NCBI GenBank assembly: GCA_017654935.2
Contig: CM065699.1
Span: 6,246,168-6,310,167 of the forward strand
DNA: 64,000 bases
From: Phymorhynchus buccinoides
Taxonomy: Eukaryota; Mollusca; Gastropoda; Neogastropoda; Raphitomidae
Direction of reading: 5' to 3'
Both the position numbers and the translations under genes were made by a program. Under the pieces are notes generated by a model that was not told the origin of the DNA, searched no databases, and was given only the letters and a program-made list of their open reading frames with translations. Within the stretch, counting starts at the first letter, position 1. Each line of letters starts with the position of its first letter. Shown here piece after piece: positions 12,511-55,213 of this stretch.

Positions 12511-12577
12511 AAGCCTCAATAGCTCATTGGTAGAGTGTCATGCCAATGGTTCCAGGTCCGATTCTCAGTGCGGGCAC
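12511..12577 (+). tRNA. tRNA-like sequence, probably a pseudogene or SINE head
   Basis: TAGCTCATTGGTAGAG fits an A-box and D-arm and GGTCCGATTCTC resembles a B-box. A T-run terminator follows at once. The acceptor stem pairs only partly (GCC with GGGC) and the anticodon arm is poor, so a functional tRNA is unlikely. Confidence 0.35.
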
Positions 12578-12599
12578 TTTTTTTATTTTTTATTTTAAT

Positions 12600-15500
12600 T
12601 GTATCCATTAACAATAGTTTCATTTGTACTTTAAAATTTTATTGGCAATCTTGTACTTTATACACCCCCCTCAATCTTTGTTTGTTATTGTCCCACATGT
12701 TCCTGTTTGAGTGAGCCTTGAAGGCTTTGCCTCTTAATTGTTTTGGTTGCAGATTCACCAGTGTTGTTGAACACCAAAAAAAAGTTGGTAAGCGAGCGAG
12801 TGTGAGTTGGTCATGAAGCAGACGACCACCACACAGACAGACGAGATGTGAGGAGATAAGACTGCAGCCTACCACAACTCCAGGTCTGTCTTCATCAAGT
12901 CTGCCCGCTGACCTACAATAATTATTAAAATAAATATTATTACAACTTCTTTTTTTTCCTGCTGTATCTAGCTGAATCTCTGTTGTGCTGCTTGGCATAG
13001 ATTTCTTCTGATCGATGTTTATTATTTTTGTGCGTTGAACTTTAGACACAGATTTTTATACATGCGATTCAAACGCAGCAAACTTTGGCGATATTTAGAC
13101 ACCCCCCATCAAATGTTCACACTGAAAGGAAAAAAGAACCAGACTTTGAGATTGAGAGTCGTAAACATGAGATGAGTAAGAACAACTTTGCCCAATATTT
13201 AACAGCAAAACATGTGTGAATGCAGACGCGCATGTTTGTGTGCATTGGTTCATTTAACAACATATGTACACTCTACACACCAAAATCTTTCTCACATGCA
13301 CGCGAACGCCCGTGTTTGTGTATTGATACATCCATTGCCAAGGCATACTTCGCATGTTTTCATGAACGTGAAACAAGCGATGTGGTTAGTGTGTGTAATA
13401 AATTCCTGGAACTATTAGACTTTATGTGATTTTTGTGTGTGATACAACAATTGATTGTAAATAATCATATACCTATTTAACCACAACCTTAATCTATATC
13501 TGCCGTAAAACGTTTTGCCTCTAGAGAAAATAAATAGCCTTAACAAAGAAAGTTGGGTTTTCGTTTCCGTTTTCACAAAATTTACATTTGCTTGTTATTC
13601 TTTGTAACTATAATTATTACAAATGAAACTTTGGATTTTATATAAATTAGCTGTATTTGAGAAAGCAAATGGCAAAGAACTGATTACTCAAAAACGGATA
13701 ACTCAAAACCACTGGATAACTCACAATAATGTTTGGGTCCCAGTATAACAATCTCTATGTTGAAAAGTCTTTTTAACTCAAAGTATTGGCTATCTCAAAA
13801 TAAAATTTCAGTCCCTTCAATTTTGACTTAAGCGATTTTTACTGTATGTGTGACAGCTGATTTTTGTCTTTGCTGTTCGTCTTTTTTTTGCTCTGTTCTC
13901 TACTGCTTCTGCTTCTTTGGTCACCCCCTAAAGTGTGTGCATTTACTTCTATAAAAAGAAGCTGGCCACCACCACAGAAGAAGAAGAAGAAGCATCTCTT
14001 GCTTGAATAGTTTCTTCCTCTATTAGAATCAGATTTGCAGATCAATTTTATACATTTTCTGTAATCACAATGTAATGTAACTTATAGTTTAGTTGCTAGT
14101 TCATTTCTAACGAAGACATTCAGAATTTGTAACCTTTGAATGATTTTGCTTTGAACTGCATGATTCGTCTCTTGATTTTATCAACTGTTACAACCAAAAT
14201 CAGTGAATTTATTTCAGATTTCGTGAAATGTGTACACTTTGTAGGTATGAGCAAACAGGTTCTATTATGAGTAAACACTCTGGGGAAAAAAATTGAAATC
14301 CACTTTCTTAGTCTGCGCTCCAAATTTAAAGATATTGGCATACTTTACTTTTCTATGCAGGAAATGACTGAATTTGCTAGTTTGGGTTTTATTTGTTTTA
14401 AAAATTAATCTTCTAATTATGTTTCTCTAATACTTAAAAAAATCAGTTGATGTAGTAATAGGGGTTACAGTTGGAAAGAACATGGTGTAGTTCTATACAT
14501 TTTTTATGTTTATTTTTTTCTGTATAATCACTATTCTTAATTCCGTTTGCTAAAACTTTATTCCAAGTTATCTTCAGTCTTCCTATCAGTTAATTTATTT
14601 TATTTTATTGATTCATTCATTTTTTAAATATACAGTCATGGAGAACTTACAAGCTGCCATCACAGACTTAGGCCAAATTTGTTCTTCAATATTTATAAAC
14701 TAAAAAAGCAATCAAGAAAATCTTGATGTTGATTTTTCTAGGAATGGATTTAACTAACTCTCCTTTCCTGGATTTTATAATAATCATGCCAAATAATAAA
14801 TTAATATACATGCTAGTGCTTTCATATTTAAATTTGCAGAATCTTTACCACGCTTTTGTGTCAAAGTACTATTTTGACTTGGTCAATGAAGTACTATTTT
14901 GAGTATCATATCAAGTTCTTTAATTCATATCTAAGCACGTTAACTTTAAGTAACATATATACAAGTTCAAAGGCTGATTTGTACAGAGATGGTTATATAT
15001 ATATCATACATGTTTTATGGTGATATTTTGGTGTATGGTGTTCAGATTTACCTTAGGAGTATTGAGTATATTGTGTTATGTAAATTATCCCACCTAGTGT
15101 CAATCCTAACCCCCCCCCCCCCCCCCTCCCTTTCCTATTCTGCCTAATGTTGCCATCCCATATGTGTAAAATCAGGATGTTGTGCGTGTAAGCTAGGCCA
15201 CTCTGTTATGCGACCCATTGCTTTATCAAGACCTAAAACAAAGTACAAACTTAAATATTATTAATCAGAACGTTGTGTGTGTTATACATTCTTGCGATAA
15301 ACAAAATAACCACAGATGAAATAAGATAAGTTTAAGTTATAACTGACAATGTAAAATGTACAGTTAATTTATCAACATGAAAAATAACACAGTAACTTGG
15401 TTAGAACTTTTGACTACAGTTGTAAGGGGAAAATAGTATAAAATCATGAATATGGGTGCACCAGCCATACTATAAACTAGTCCTTCATACTATAAACCAG

Positions 15501-16430
15501 GACTGCTCTCGTGTTGATAGGGCAGGAGTGGCTGGGGCATCTCTGGGTCCCATCAGCACCTTGGGGTGTTTCCTTTTCAGTCCTTGATGATTGATGCTCC
15601 AAAAGACTGACATTAGGTTATAAAACAATTGTTAAAAGATTACATTTCTTTTCCCCCCAAGACTAAGAGGAGAATGGAGAAACTTTCTAATCAAAGGGAT
15701 AAATTTAAAAATAAAAGATTGAAATGATGTGACCTTAGTCTGCTGTGGTCTGAAATGGGCAAGTTAAAATGAAACCATGAAGCAGAATGATTAAAAGATA
15801 TGGAAAGTAGGCTCATGATAAAAATGTTTTATTCGAATGCAGTATGCCCAAAACCATGAAAATAGGAGGGTCGATAGGATAGATGAACTACTGAAGAACC
15901 AAAGATCATAAGGATGAAAGATTAGAAAAAAAAGAAAAAGAAAAACCACCAGATTTTATCCCACCAATTCAGTTGTCAAGTAAACAATTCAATTGTCTTA
16001 TTATTGACTCTTGAATGTTTTTTATTTTTTAAACTGGGATTAGCCCAATGCTTTTTTTTATGTAGATGCGAATAAGATATTAAAATACAAAAATATACTA
16101 TCCATGTGCTTAGATTCTTATATTAAATAGAAGAATAAAATGTCGGTGTGTGCATATCGTTGGCCAAATCGTATTGCTGGGAAGACTGCAAAACACTAAT
16201 AAGATCCTTATAATTCAAATTATCCATGTACCAGGAATAAATGTTAGTGTTGCAGCGCGTTTTAGAATTTCTTTTCTTTGCTGCATAGCTTAGGAATGTT
16301 TGCTTATTACCATAGTTCATTGGTACTTTTGTTTTGTTTTGCTGTTTATCATTTGCTTTTCATTTGCGACTGCCAAATGAATGGGGAACATATTGTAGAT
16401 AGTGAAGAAATAAAACTATGAAAATGTTAT
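12600..16430. other. AT-rich intergenic DNA with one decayed element
   Basis: No coding exon recognised. At 13685-13850 phrases such as GGATAACTCAAAACCACTGG and TTTTTACTGTA look like a decayed pogo/Tigger derivative on the - strand. A (GAA)n tract lies at 13976-13993 and a C-run at 15111-15126. Confidence 0.4.
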
Positions 16431-16439
16431 CTAGTTGAT

Positions 16440-17510
16440 TCTTTCTTTGTGTGTGTACGCTTTTGGGTGAATGTTGTGGATGTGCGTGTGTTATGTGTGT
16501 GGATGCCGTGTGTGTGTATGATGTGTATGTGTGTACACATGCATATGGATATGTGTTGTGTGCTTGTGGGTGGATGTTGTGTGTGTGTGTGATCTGATGT
16601 GTGTGTTGTGTGTTGTGGGTGGATGCTGTGTGTGTGTGTGATCTGATGTGTGTTGTGGGTGGATGCTGTGTGTGTGTGTGATCCGTTGTGTGTTGTGGGT
16701 GGATGCTGTGTGTATGTGATGTGCATACGCATGGATGTGTGTGTTGTGGGTGGATGCTGTGTATGATGTGTATACACATGGATGTGTGTGTTGTGTGCTT
16801 GTGGGTGGATGCTGTGTGTGTGATGTGCATAGTACTATACGCATGGATGCGTGTGTTGTGGGTGGATGCTGTGTGCGTGCGATGTGCATACGCATGGATG
16901 TGTGTGTTGTGTGCTTGTGGGTGGATGCTGTGTGTGTGTGATGTGCATACGCATGGATGTGTGTGTTGTGGGTGGATGCTGTGTATGATGTGTATACACA
17001 TGGATGTGTGTGTTGTGTGCTTGTGGGTGGATGCTGTGTGTGTGATGTGCATAGTACTATACGCATGGATGCGTGTGTTGTGGGTGGATGCTGTGTGCGT
17101 GCGATGTGCATACGCATGGATGTGTGTGTTGTGTGCTTGTGGGTGGATGCTGTGTGTGTGTGATGTGCATACGCATGGATGTGTGTGTTGTGGGTGGATG
17201 CTGTGTGTATGATGTGTATACACATGGGTGTGTGTGTTGTGTGCTTGTGGGTGGATGCTGTGTGTGTGATGTGTATAGTACTATGCGCATGGATGCGTGT
17301 GTTGTGGGTGGATGCTGTGTGCGTGCGATGTGCATACACATGGATGTGTGTGTTGTGTGCTGTGTATAGTACTATGCGCATGGATGTGTGTGTGTGTGTG
17401 ATGTGTATACGCATGGATGTGTGTTGTGTACTAGTGGGTGGATGTTGTGTGTGTGTGATGTGCATACGCATGGATGTGTGTTGTGTACTTGTGGGTGGAT
17501 GCTCTTTGAC
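16440..17510. repeat. TG-rich minisatellite with a 222-bp higher-order unit
   Basis: Short motifs GTGGGTGGATGCTGTGTG and GATGTGCATACGCATGGATG alternate. Blocks starting at 16735 and 16957 give identical 68-residue translations, fixing a 222-bp higher-order period, and a third more diverged block follows. Long open frames on both strands, such as the 326-codon His/Thr frame on -, are by-products. Confidence 0.9.
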
Positions 17511-17667
17511 ACTCTTTGTATGCGAGTGTGTAAATGTTGCGTGCTTGATTTTGCTGATATTTACATGCAGAGAACAGCACTATACACAAACATATCAATC
17601 ATCCATGAACTCTTTAGTGAAAAGCAAAGATGGTCAAACTAGGAACCATTTCCACTGGCTCTTACTG

Positions 17668-17780
17668 CCATACAAATTGCCGGGCGTAGGGCGGAATGAG
17701 TTAAGGCTGTAGGACTAACTCGCTAAGAGTTAGTCCTACAGCCTTAACTCATTCCGCCCTACGCCCGGCAATTTGTATGG
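17668..17780. repeat. Perfect 54-bp inverted repeat with a 5-nt loop
   Basis: Arm 17668-17721 begins CCATACAAATTGCCGGGCGT. Arm 17727-17780 is its exact reverse complement and the loop is GCTAA. It contains no room for a gene and is probably a very young foldback MITE, or an inverted duplication. Confidence 0.93.
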
Positions 17781-17866
17781 CGCGCTACTGCAACTACTTG
17801 CGCCTGCGCTTGACACATTGTTAGCCACAGACCTCCACCTACTTTCTCTATCAATCTCTTAAATTC

Positions 17867-18360
17867 CCCCCGTCCTTTGTACAAACAGTTCCCCCACCTT
17901 CTGGAAGCTTTGTGCTCGTAACTTCCTCTAGTCTGTCACTCTCTTTGCCTGTTCCCTTTGCTTATTGTCGTCTGCTCTCTTCATGAGTGCAACTACATAA
18001 AATGAAAACAACCTGAAAGGGTGGTGTCCAGGGGTAATGTCCCCCTGCAGCTGAAGCATTTGAATCAAAATTTGATTTATGAAGGTATTTTAGTTTGCTT
18101 TTTTCACAATTTATATGAATGCTTATTTTAGTGAAAAATACAGTAGACACACAAAGATCTTGTTTGACAAATAACAAAAAAAAGGAACTTCCTTTTCTAG
18201 TAAAATTCAAAAACACACACCCATGTATCCATCTTTCTGCCTCACTTGTCCATTCTCCTGCCCTTTTTTTCAGGGAACTCTTACAAAACGTTTCCCCAGC
18301 TAAAAACGGACATGCTGGGCCTAACTATAAATTTCTTAGTTAGGCGTGTAATGGTATAAT
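17867..18360 (-). mobile_element. TTCTTCTTCG-type SINE (minus) split by the 6646-type repeat
   Basis: CCCCCACCTTCTGGAAGCTT to GCTTATTGTCGTCTGC (17890-17980) and CATTCTCCTGCCC to CTTAGTTAGGCGTGTAATG (18240-18352) are parts of the SINE seen at 44949-45285. Between them, 17985-18220 is a second copy of the repeat at 6646-6885. Confidence 0.75.
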
Positions 18361-18555
18361 CTACGCTAATGATTGGCAGGAGAAAGAGAGATTGACGAAA
18401 AGCCAGAAAGAAGAATCTCTTATATATAAAGGGAGTAAAGGAAGCTTAGTCTGCAGCCATTTGCTTCACAATGATTTGCTTAACATTGACTGCTAGTTTT
18501 GGTTTTTACCGTCTAAACACACCAGGATATAAAACAAATTTTTATACAAAAGACA

Positions 18556-19134
18556 CCGTATTTTGCGGAGTATAACTATAAGGCGATACTTTTTAAATTA
18601 AAAAGATTGAAACCCCTGCACCTTACAACGTTACCAACAATATACATGTACCTATACAGTAAAAAAGTATAACAACAAAATATGAATTTTTTGTAAAATT
18701 TCGGAAGGGGGGGGGGGGGGGGGGGGACAGGTGTAGAGTAGCACAGAGGTAACGCGTTTGCCTTGTGTCAAGTAAACCCGAGTTCGAACCTGGGTACAAG
18801 GGATTTTTCCTCTAACTTTGCACTAGGCCTTACGGTCTGAACGTGGTCTTTCGGATGACGATAAACCGAGGTCCTGTGTGCCCATGCACTTAACACACGT
18901 GTTAAAACCAGTGGCAATGAAAAAGTTGTCATTTGGTCAACATTTACCCACACCCCCTTCTTTCCTCATCAGTCACACAAAAATTGCATGCAAAAATTAT
19001 TTGTTTTAAATTGGGTGGCGCACTACTGGCTGCGACACGCTCTCCAGGTGGGAGCAAGCTGAATGTCACAGACGCCTCTGTGACTATAAAGTACCTAATA
19101 CCTAATAGGTTGCGCCTTATAGTCTGAAAGACGA
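18556..19134. mobile_element. CCGTATTT-type MITE containing a nested SINE
   Basis: The outer ends CCGTATTTTGCGGAGTATAA and GCGCCTTATAGTCTGAAAG match the complete copy at 50181-50335, as does the internal TTTTGTAAAATTT. The middle is expanded by a G-run (18708-18726) and a family 1 SINE. The right terminus is decayed. Confidence 0.75.
18731..19107 (+). mobile_element. tRNA-derived SINE, family 1, nested copy
   Basis: It starts GTGTAGAGTAGCACAGAGGT, has B-box GAGTTCGAACC and central TTTCGGATGACGATAAACCG, and ends TGACTATAAAGTACCTAATA, like 10403-10770. It lies inside the CCGTATTT MITE and is therefore the younger insertion. Confidence 0.88.
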
Positions 19135-19237
19135 TAGACTTTGCAAAATTAGGATTATGCTTTATTTTCAGAATTGACAAATAATTTCAGCTATTTCATT
19201 TCAGCATATATGTTTTGCTTGCTTTTTTTCATATTTT

Positions 19238-19893
19238 TTATAGGGTAGTCAACATGATTGCTTGTTGTTTGTGGGGTTTATAGGGTAGTAAACATAATGA
19301 TTGCTTGTTGTTTGTGGGGTTTATAGGGTAGTAAACATGATTGCTTGTTTGTGGGGTTTATAGGGTAGTAAACATGATTGCTTGTTGTTTGTGGGGTTTA
19401 TAGGGTAGTAAACATAATGATTGCTTGTTGTTTGTGGGGTTTATAGGGTAGTAAACATGATTGCTTGTTGTTTGTGGGGTTTATAGGGTAGTAAACATGA
19501 TTGCTTGTTGTTTGTGGGGTTTATAGGGTAGTAAACATGATTGCTTGTTGTTTGTGGGGTTTATAGGGTAGTAAACATGATTGCTTGTTGTTTGTGGGGT
19601 TTATAGGGTAGTAAACATAATTGCTTGTTGTTTGTGGGGTTTATAGGGTAGTAAACACGATTGCTTGTTGTTTGTGGGGTTTATAGGGTAGTAAACATGA
19701 TTGCTTGTTGTTTGTGGGGTTTATAGGGTAGTAAACATAATGATTGCTTGTTGTTTGTGGGGTTTATAGGGTAGTAAACATAATGATTGCTTGTTGTTTG
19801 TGGGGTTTATAGGGTAGTAAACATGATTGCTTGTTGTTTGTGGGGTTTATAGGGTAGTAAACATAATGATTGCTTGTTGTTTGTGGGTTTTTT
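19238..19893. repeat. 40/43-bp minisatellite, about 16 copies
   Basis: Units read GGGTAGTAAACATGATTGCT then TGTTGTTTGTGGGGTTTATA. A 43-bp variant carries CATAATGA in place of CATGA. Copies are almost identical, implying recent expansion or homogenisation. The array is noncoding. Confidence 0.95.
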
Positions 19894-20257
19894 ATTTTAA
19901 ATTTTACAGCCATTTCGAGAACATCTTGAATGGATAAAAACTAATAAAACGGTGTATTCGTCTCAATTATTTTTTTCTACTGAAAGTACATGAAATAATA
20001 ATATGTGATGCAGCACAGGAAAACAAGGCTAAAGTCGGGCAGCCACAAGAGAGAGAAAGAGAGAAAGATTTGATTGATTGAAAAATTGTTACAAATAAAC
20101 TATTAGAGATAGATGAATTCTGTTTTTTGCCTGTTAATCTGTTTCTGGCCTTTCCGAAAATTATAAGTCAAAAGTGATCATTTACGACATTAGCCTGGTT
20201 TTCCTGTGCTGCATCACATATAAACCATACAAAAACACACCTCATTTTTTATCTGTA

Positions 20258-20392
20258 TTGTTAAAAATTCGGGACTTTACTGGTGTTGCACTGCCTCTGG
20301 GCATTGCCTCCAGGATCGTTCCCACCATCTTTATATCTACTAATGTCCCATGTGTGCCTGTTACAGACCGGAGGACGTTAAACAGATTTTCA
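20258..20392 (+). repeat. Dispersed repeat, copy 2
   Basis: Inverted match of 1487-1640, with TGTTGCACTGCCTCTGGGCA and GACCGGAGGACGTTAAACAG. It is noncoding. The following 20400-21380 holds no gene I can support. Confidence 0.65.
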
Positions 20393-21386
20393 TTCATTCA
20401 AAAACACACGTGTACGCATAACGCGCAGTACAAACAAAAGCAAAGCTTGGTTTCATGTATATGTAAAGCACATAATTTCAAATCATTTCTCACAAAACAC
20501 CAAAATAATAACAGCCAAAATCACTACCACTGATCCTGAACTTGGTGGTAATACCCTCCCACTCATCGGCTATCTGGTAGTTTAGTCACCCCCCCCTCCC
20601 TCAAATTTTCACCAACAACTTTCTGCCATTTATTCAGAAAGGGATAGGGTTAGGATCAGCCTAGGATTATTGTCGTAAAACTGAAAGCAGCAGTCTTTGA
20701 GATTGAGGGTCGTAAACATGAGGGGGTGACTAAAATACAAGATTGGCCACTCATCCCCTCTCATGCCCCACCCCCCCACCCCCCCCACTGGCCAAAAAGC
20801 AAAGCTCCAGGTTACTGAATGCCCTCCATTATGGTCGGATAATGTAGAATCAATCTGTCGCATTGTAAAACAGGAAGGGTTCAAACGTGGGCATCAAAAT
20901 GGTCACAAGCCACATTGTCCAAGTGGCCGGGCAGACGTGGGACTCAATAATAGCACGCCTTTCATTTTAAAGGGAAAACAACCCATCCCAGGGATCGGGT
21001 CGTTCTCGCCAGAAAAGCTCTGCCTCGCGGTGGCTCGCACAACAGGGAACAAAGAAGGGCGAACCGTCTCTCTCGCCAGCTGCGATTCAAATGCGGCGCG
21101 CGCTCAGCGCCTCCCCCTCTTTTATAGTCCGGCCGTGCCTTTAATCACCAAGCATAAAAATAAGATAAAAGTGCACGAAAACTGCTTATAGAATTGCAAC
21201 CAATACTTTCAAAACACAATACAACGCAACTCGCATTATGTAAGTAATTCAAACTCTGACGACAGGACGCCGGACTTGGGCATCATACTGAACGTGTGCT
21301 GGCTGGCCAGGTCGTCAAAGCTTAGATTAGAACGTGCTGTCCACAAGTTTGTTGATGATTATGCCACGGTGTGGTCCTATCAACTA

Positions 21387-21560
21387 CAGTGGAGTACACT
21401 TAACACGAAATTCAGGGGACAAAGATGTTTTTTGTGTGTTACCAGTATTTTGTGTTAAGCAGTAAGTCATAATAAAGTGGGGTTTCGTCAGTTCCAAAAG
21501 ATTTTTGTGTGTTAACCAATATTTCATGTTATCCTGTTTCGTGTTAAGAGTACTCCACTG
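21387..21560. mobile_element. Tc1/mariner-type MITE, 174 bp
   Basis: Ends CAGTGGAGTACACTTAACAC and GTGTTAAGAGTACTCCACTG are inverted repeats flanked by TA at 21385-21386 and 21561-21562. It differs from the 9626 family, so it is a separate pogo/Tigger-like derivative. Confidence 0.88.
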
Positions 21561-21603
21561 TATATATATACAGACAGACACATTTCTTGTGTATCGGCAT
21601 ACA

Positions 21604-22030
21604 TAAATAATAATAAACGGACACTTATATAGCACTTTTTATTGAGCACAAATCCACTTATAAAACGGCTACTTTCGAAACACAATAGCTTACATTAACT
21701 CCACAATTATTGGCCACTGCAAGTAGGGTTAAGTAGGGTTATTAATGCCCTTGACAGTGAGAGTGAAGCCCTTGTTGGTCAGTACTGAAAAGGGCATTCA
21801 GTCTTGCGAAAGGCAGCCATTTAGTGGTCTGGTTGTTGGCGAGTTATACCCTTGTTTGGTCAGTACTCAACCATCTTCCCCCACCCACCAAGGGCATTCA
21901 CTCTTGCAAAAGGTGTTCTTTGCAGTGGCCAATAGCTCGCATTAACTTTCAAAACACAATAGCTCACATGTGATTATGCAGATGATCTAAACAGTGTAAG
22001 GACAGGCAAAAACTGTGTGTGTGTCAGCAC
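21604..22030. other. Decayed LINE/SINE tail and local duplications
   Basis: AATAATAATAAACGGACACT followed by TATATAGCACTTTTTATTG is a common LINE/SINE 3'-end phrase, also seen decayed near 24887 and 57000. A short imperfect duplication containing CCCTTGTT(T)GGTCAGTACT lies at 21767-21870. No gene is visible. Confidence 0.4.
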
Positions 22031-22079
22031 ATTGACAACCCTCTGAAGCGTACACTTCCCCTCACAGCTCTGATGCCAG

Positions 22080-23425
22080 TAGGGCACTGAATGGCGCCAT
22101 TGTGCTCCAGTTTGTCCAAGGATGGTGGAAAGGGCAAAGTCTGGGGTGTAGCAACATTCTGGGGGTGTACATCCTTGTCCTTTACAACTCCAGGGACATA
22201 TAGATAATTATGAATGTCCATTACAGCGCTATGGTGGGGATCTCCCTTTGGAGTTGAGTATGGGGCAAAGTCTGAGGGTGTAGCAAGATCTGAGGGTGTT
22301 CTTTATAACCCTATGGTGTGGGATCTCCCTTTGGAGTTGAGTATGGGGCAAAGTCTGAGGGTGTAGCAAGATCTGAGGGTGTTCTTTATAACCCTATGGT
22401 GTGGGATCTCCCTTTGGAGTTGAGTATGGGGCAAAGTCTGAGGGTGTAGCAAGATCTGAGGGTGTTCTTTATAACCCTATGGTGTGGGATCTCCCTTTGG
22501 AGTTGAGAATGGGGCAAAGTCTGAGGGTGTTCATTATAACCCTATGGTGTGGGATCTCCGTTTGGAGTTGAGAATGGGGCAAAGTCTGTGGGTGTTCATT
22601 ATAACCCTATGGTGTGGGATCTCCGTTTGGAGTTGAGTATGGGGCAAAGTCTGAGGGTGTTCATTATAACCCTATGGTGTGGGATCTCCCTTTGGAGTTG
22701 AGTATGGGGCAAAGTCTGTGGGTGTAGCAAGATCTGAGGGTGTTCATTATAACCCTATGGTGTGGGATCTCCCTTTGGAGTTGAGTATGGGGCAAAGTCT
22801 GTGGGTGTAGCAAGATCTGAGGGTGTTCATTATAACCCTATGGCATAAGATCTCCCTTGTAGGCTGCAAACTGGGCAAAGTCTAAAAACAATATCAGCAG
22901 ATATGAAAGATCTATCAGTCCATGACCACCCTATGATGTAGGGCTGTAGGCCTGTGGATTAGGGTTGGCAAATAACACACGGTGTGGGGGTTTAGCCTGG
23001 TCCAGAATTACCGTCCAATGATGGAGAATATCCACTAAGGGTTATGTGTGGGCAAAGACTGAAGGTCTGGCTGTAGATCTGAATAATCGTTACTCATTAC
23101 AATCTGAAGGTGTAGGACCGTCCTTTAGGGCTCTGTATGGGCAAAGTGTGGGGGGTGTAGCAAGATCCCTGGGAGTTCCATTACAACCCTACAGGCTCGT
23201 TCTCTGGGGCTGTGAATGAAACAAACTCTGGGGAAGTTGGCATGGTCCGGCATTACGGTCCGGTGGTGTGGGACCTCCCCTTTGGGGTTGTGAAGGGGCT
23301 GAGTCTGAGACTGTAGCCAGCTTTGAAGGATGAATCATCGTCCATTACAATCCTGTGGTGCAGGGTCTCTCTTAACAGCAGCGAATGGAGTGAAGTGTGG
23401 TTGTCTTTGTGTGCATGGTCCAGTA
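22080..23425 (-). repeat. 3'UTR tandem array derived from the last PRMT5 exon
   Basis: Starts of the CCCTATGGTGTGGGATCTCC phrase fall at 22309, 22392, 22475, 22540, 22605, 22670, 22753 and 22836, giving units of 83 or 65 bp. On the - strand a unit reads about TLRLCPILNSKGRSHTIGL and then TAA. This matches the true PRMT5 end TLPIHNPKGRSYTIGL plus stop. More diverged copies fill 22100-22250 and 22900-23425. The array lies directly after the PRMT5 stop, so it is probably 3'UTR (inference). Confidence 0.9.
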
Positions 23426-54721
<31,296 letters not shown>

Positions 54722-54759
54722 CTAGAGGAGAATATATAATATATAAAACATTAACTCAT

Positions 54760-55200
54760 TCGCATCGCAAAGATTTTGAATTATTCAAAAGACTCACAAA
54801 TCAGTCCAGCCATACACACCAACAAAACAAGCATAAACAACAGGAGAAATGAAAGAAGATTACGGGTTTGTACTTCAGGGTTTAGACATAGGGAAGTGGT
54901 AGATCAGACCTTTTTATATATATAGACTTTATATATAGAAAAACTCTCTACAGCGATTGGTTTCCCCACAACAAACCACTACAAAAGCAAAGTCAGAGGC
55001 AAGATTGTGGTCTAAGGGAGCGAAGCGAGTCTAGAAGTGACCAAGGTATGGTGTGCATAGATTTACTTCCCTTGAAGCAAATGCATTAAATTGACAGCTA
55101 TCTATTTATTCCGGACATAACATGAATAAGTTAAAACAATAAACATGCTAGACTTACACATAATCAATGGCACAAATCAAAATACAGCTGTTACTTCGTT
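54760..55200. repeat. Dispersed noncoding repeat shared with 39460-39850
   Basis: ACAAATCAGTCCAGCCATAC, AGGAGAAATGAAAGAAGATT and TTCCCCACAACAAACCACTA correspond to text in the exon I/H intron. Class unknown. Confidence 0.55.
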
Positions 55201-55213
55201 TTCTTTCCTTTCT

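Noticed and set aside
12511..12577. Functional tRNA gene
   Set aside because: Promoter-like boxes are present but the acceptor and anticodon stems do not pair well. Kept only as a low-confidence tRNA-like sequence.
16360..17712. His/Thr-rich 287- and 326-codon frames and Cys-rich + frames
   Set aside because: By-products of the TG-rich 222-bp array. They have no domain and are open in several frames on both strands.
19238..19893. CRISPR array
   Set aside because: The 40-bp repeats are contiguous with no unique spacers, and the DNA is animal.
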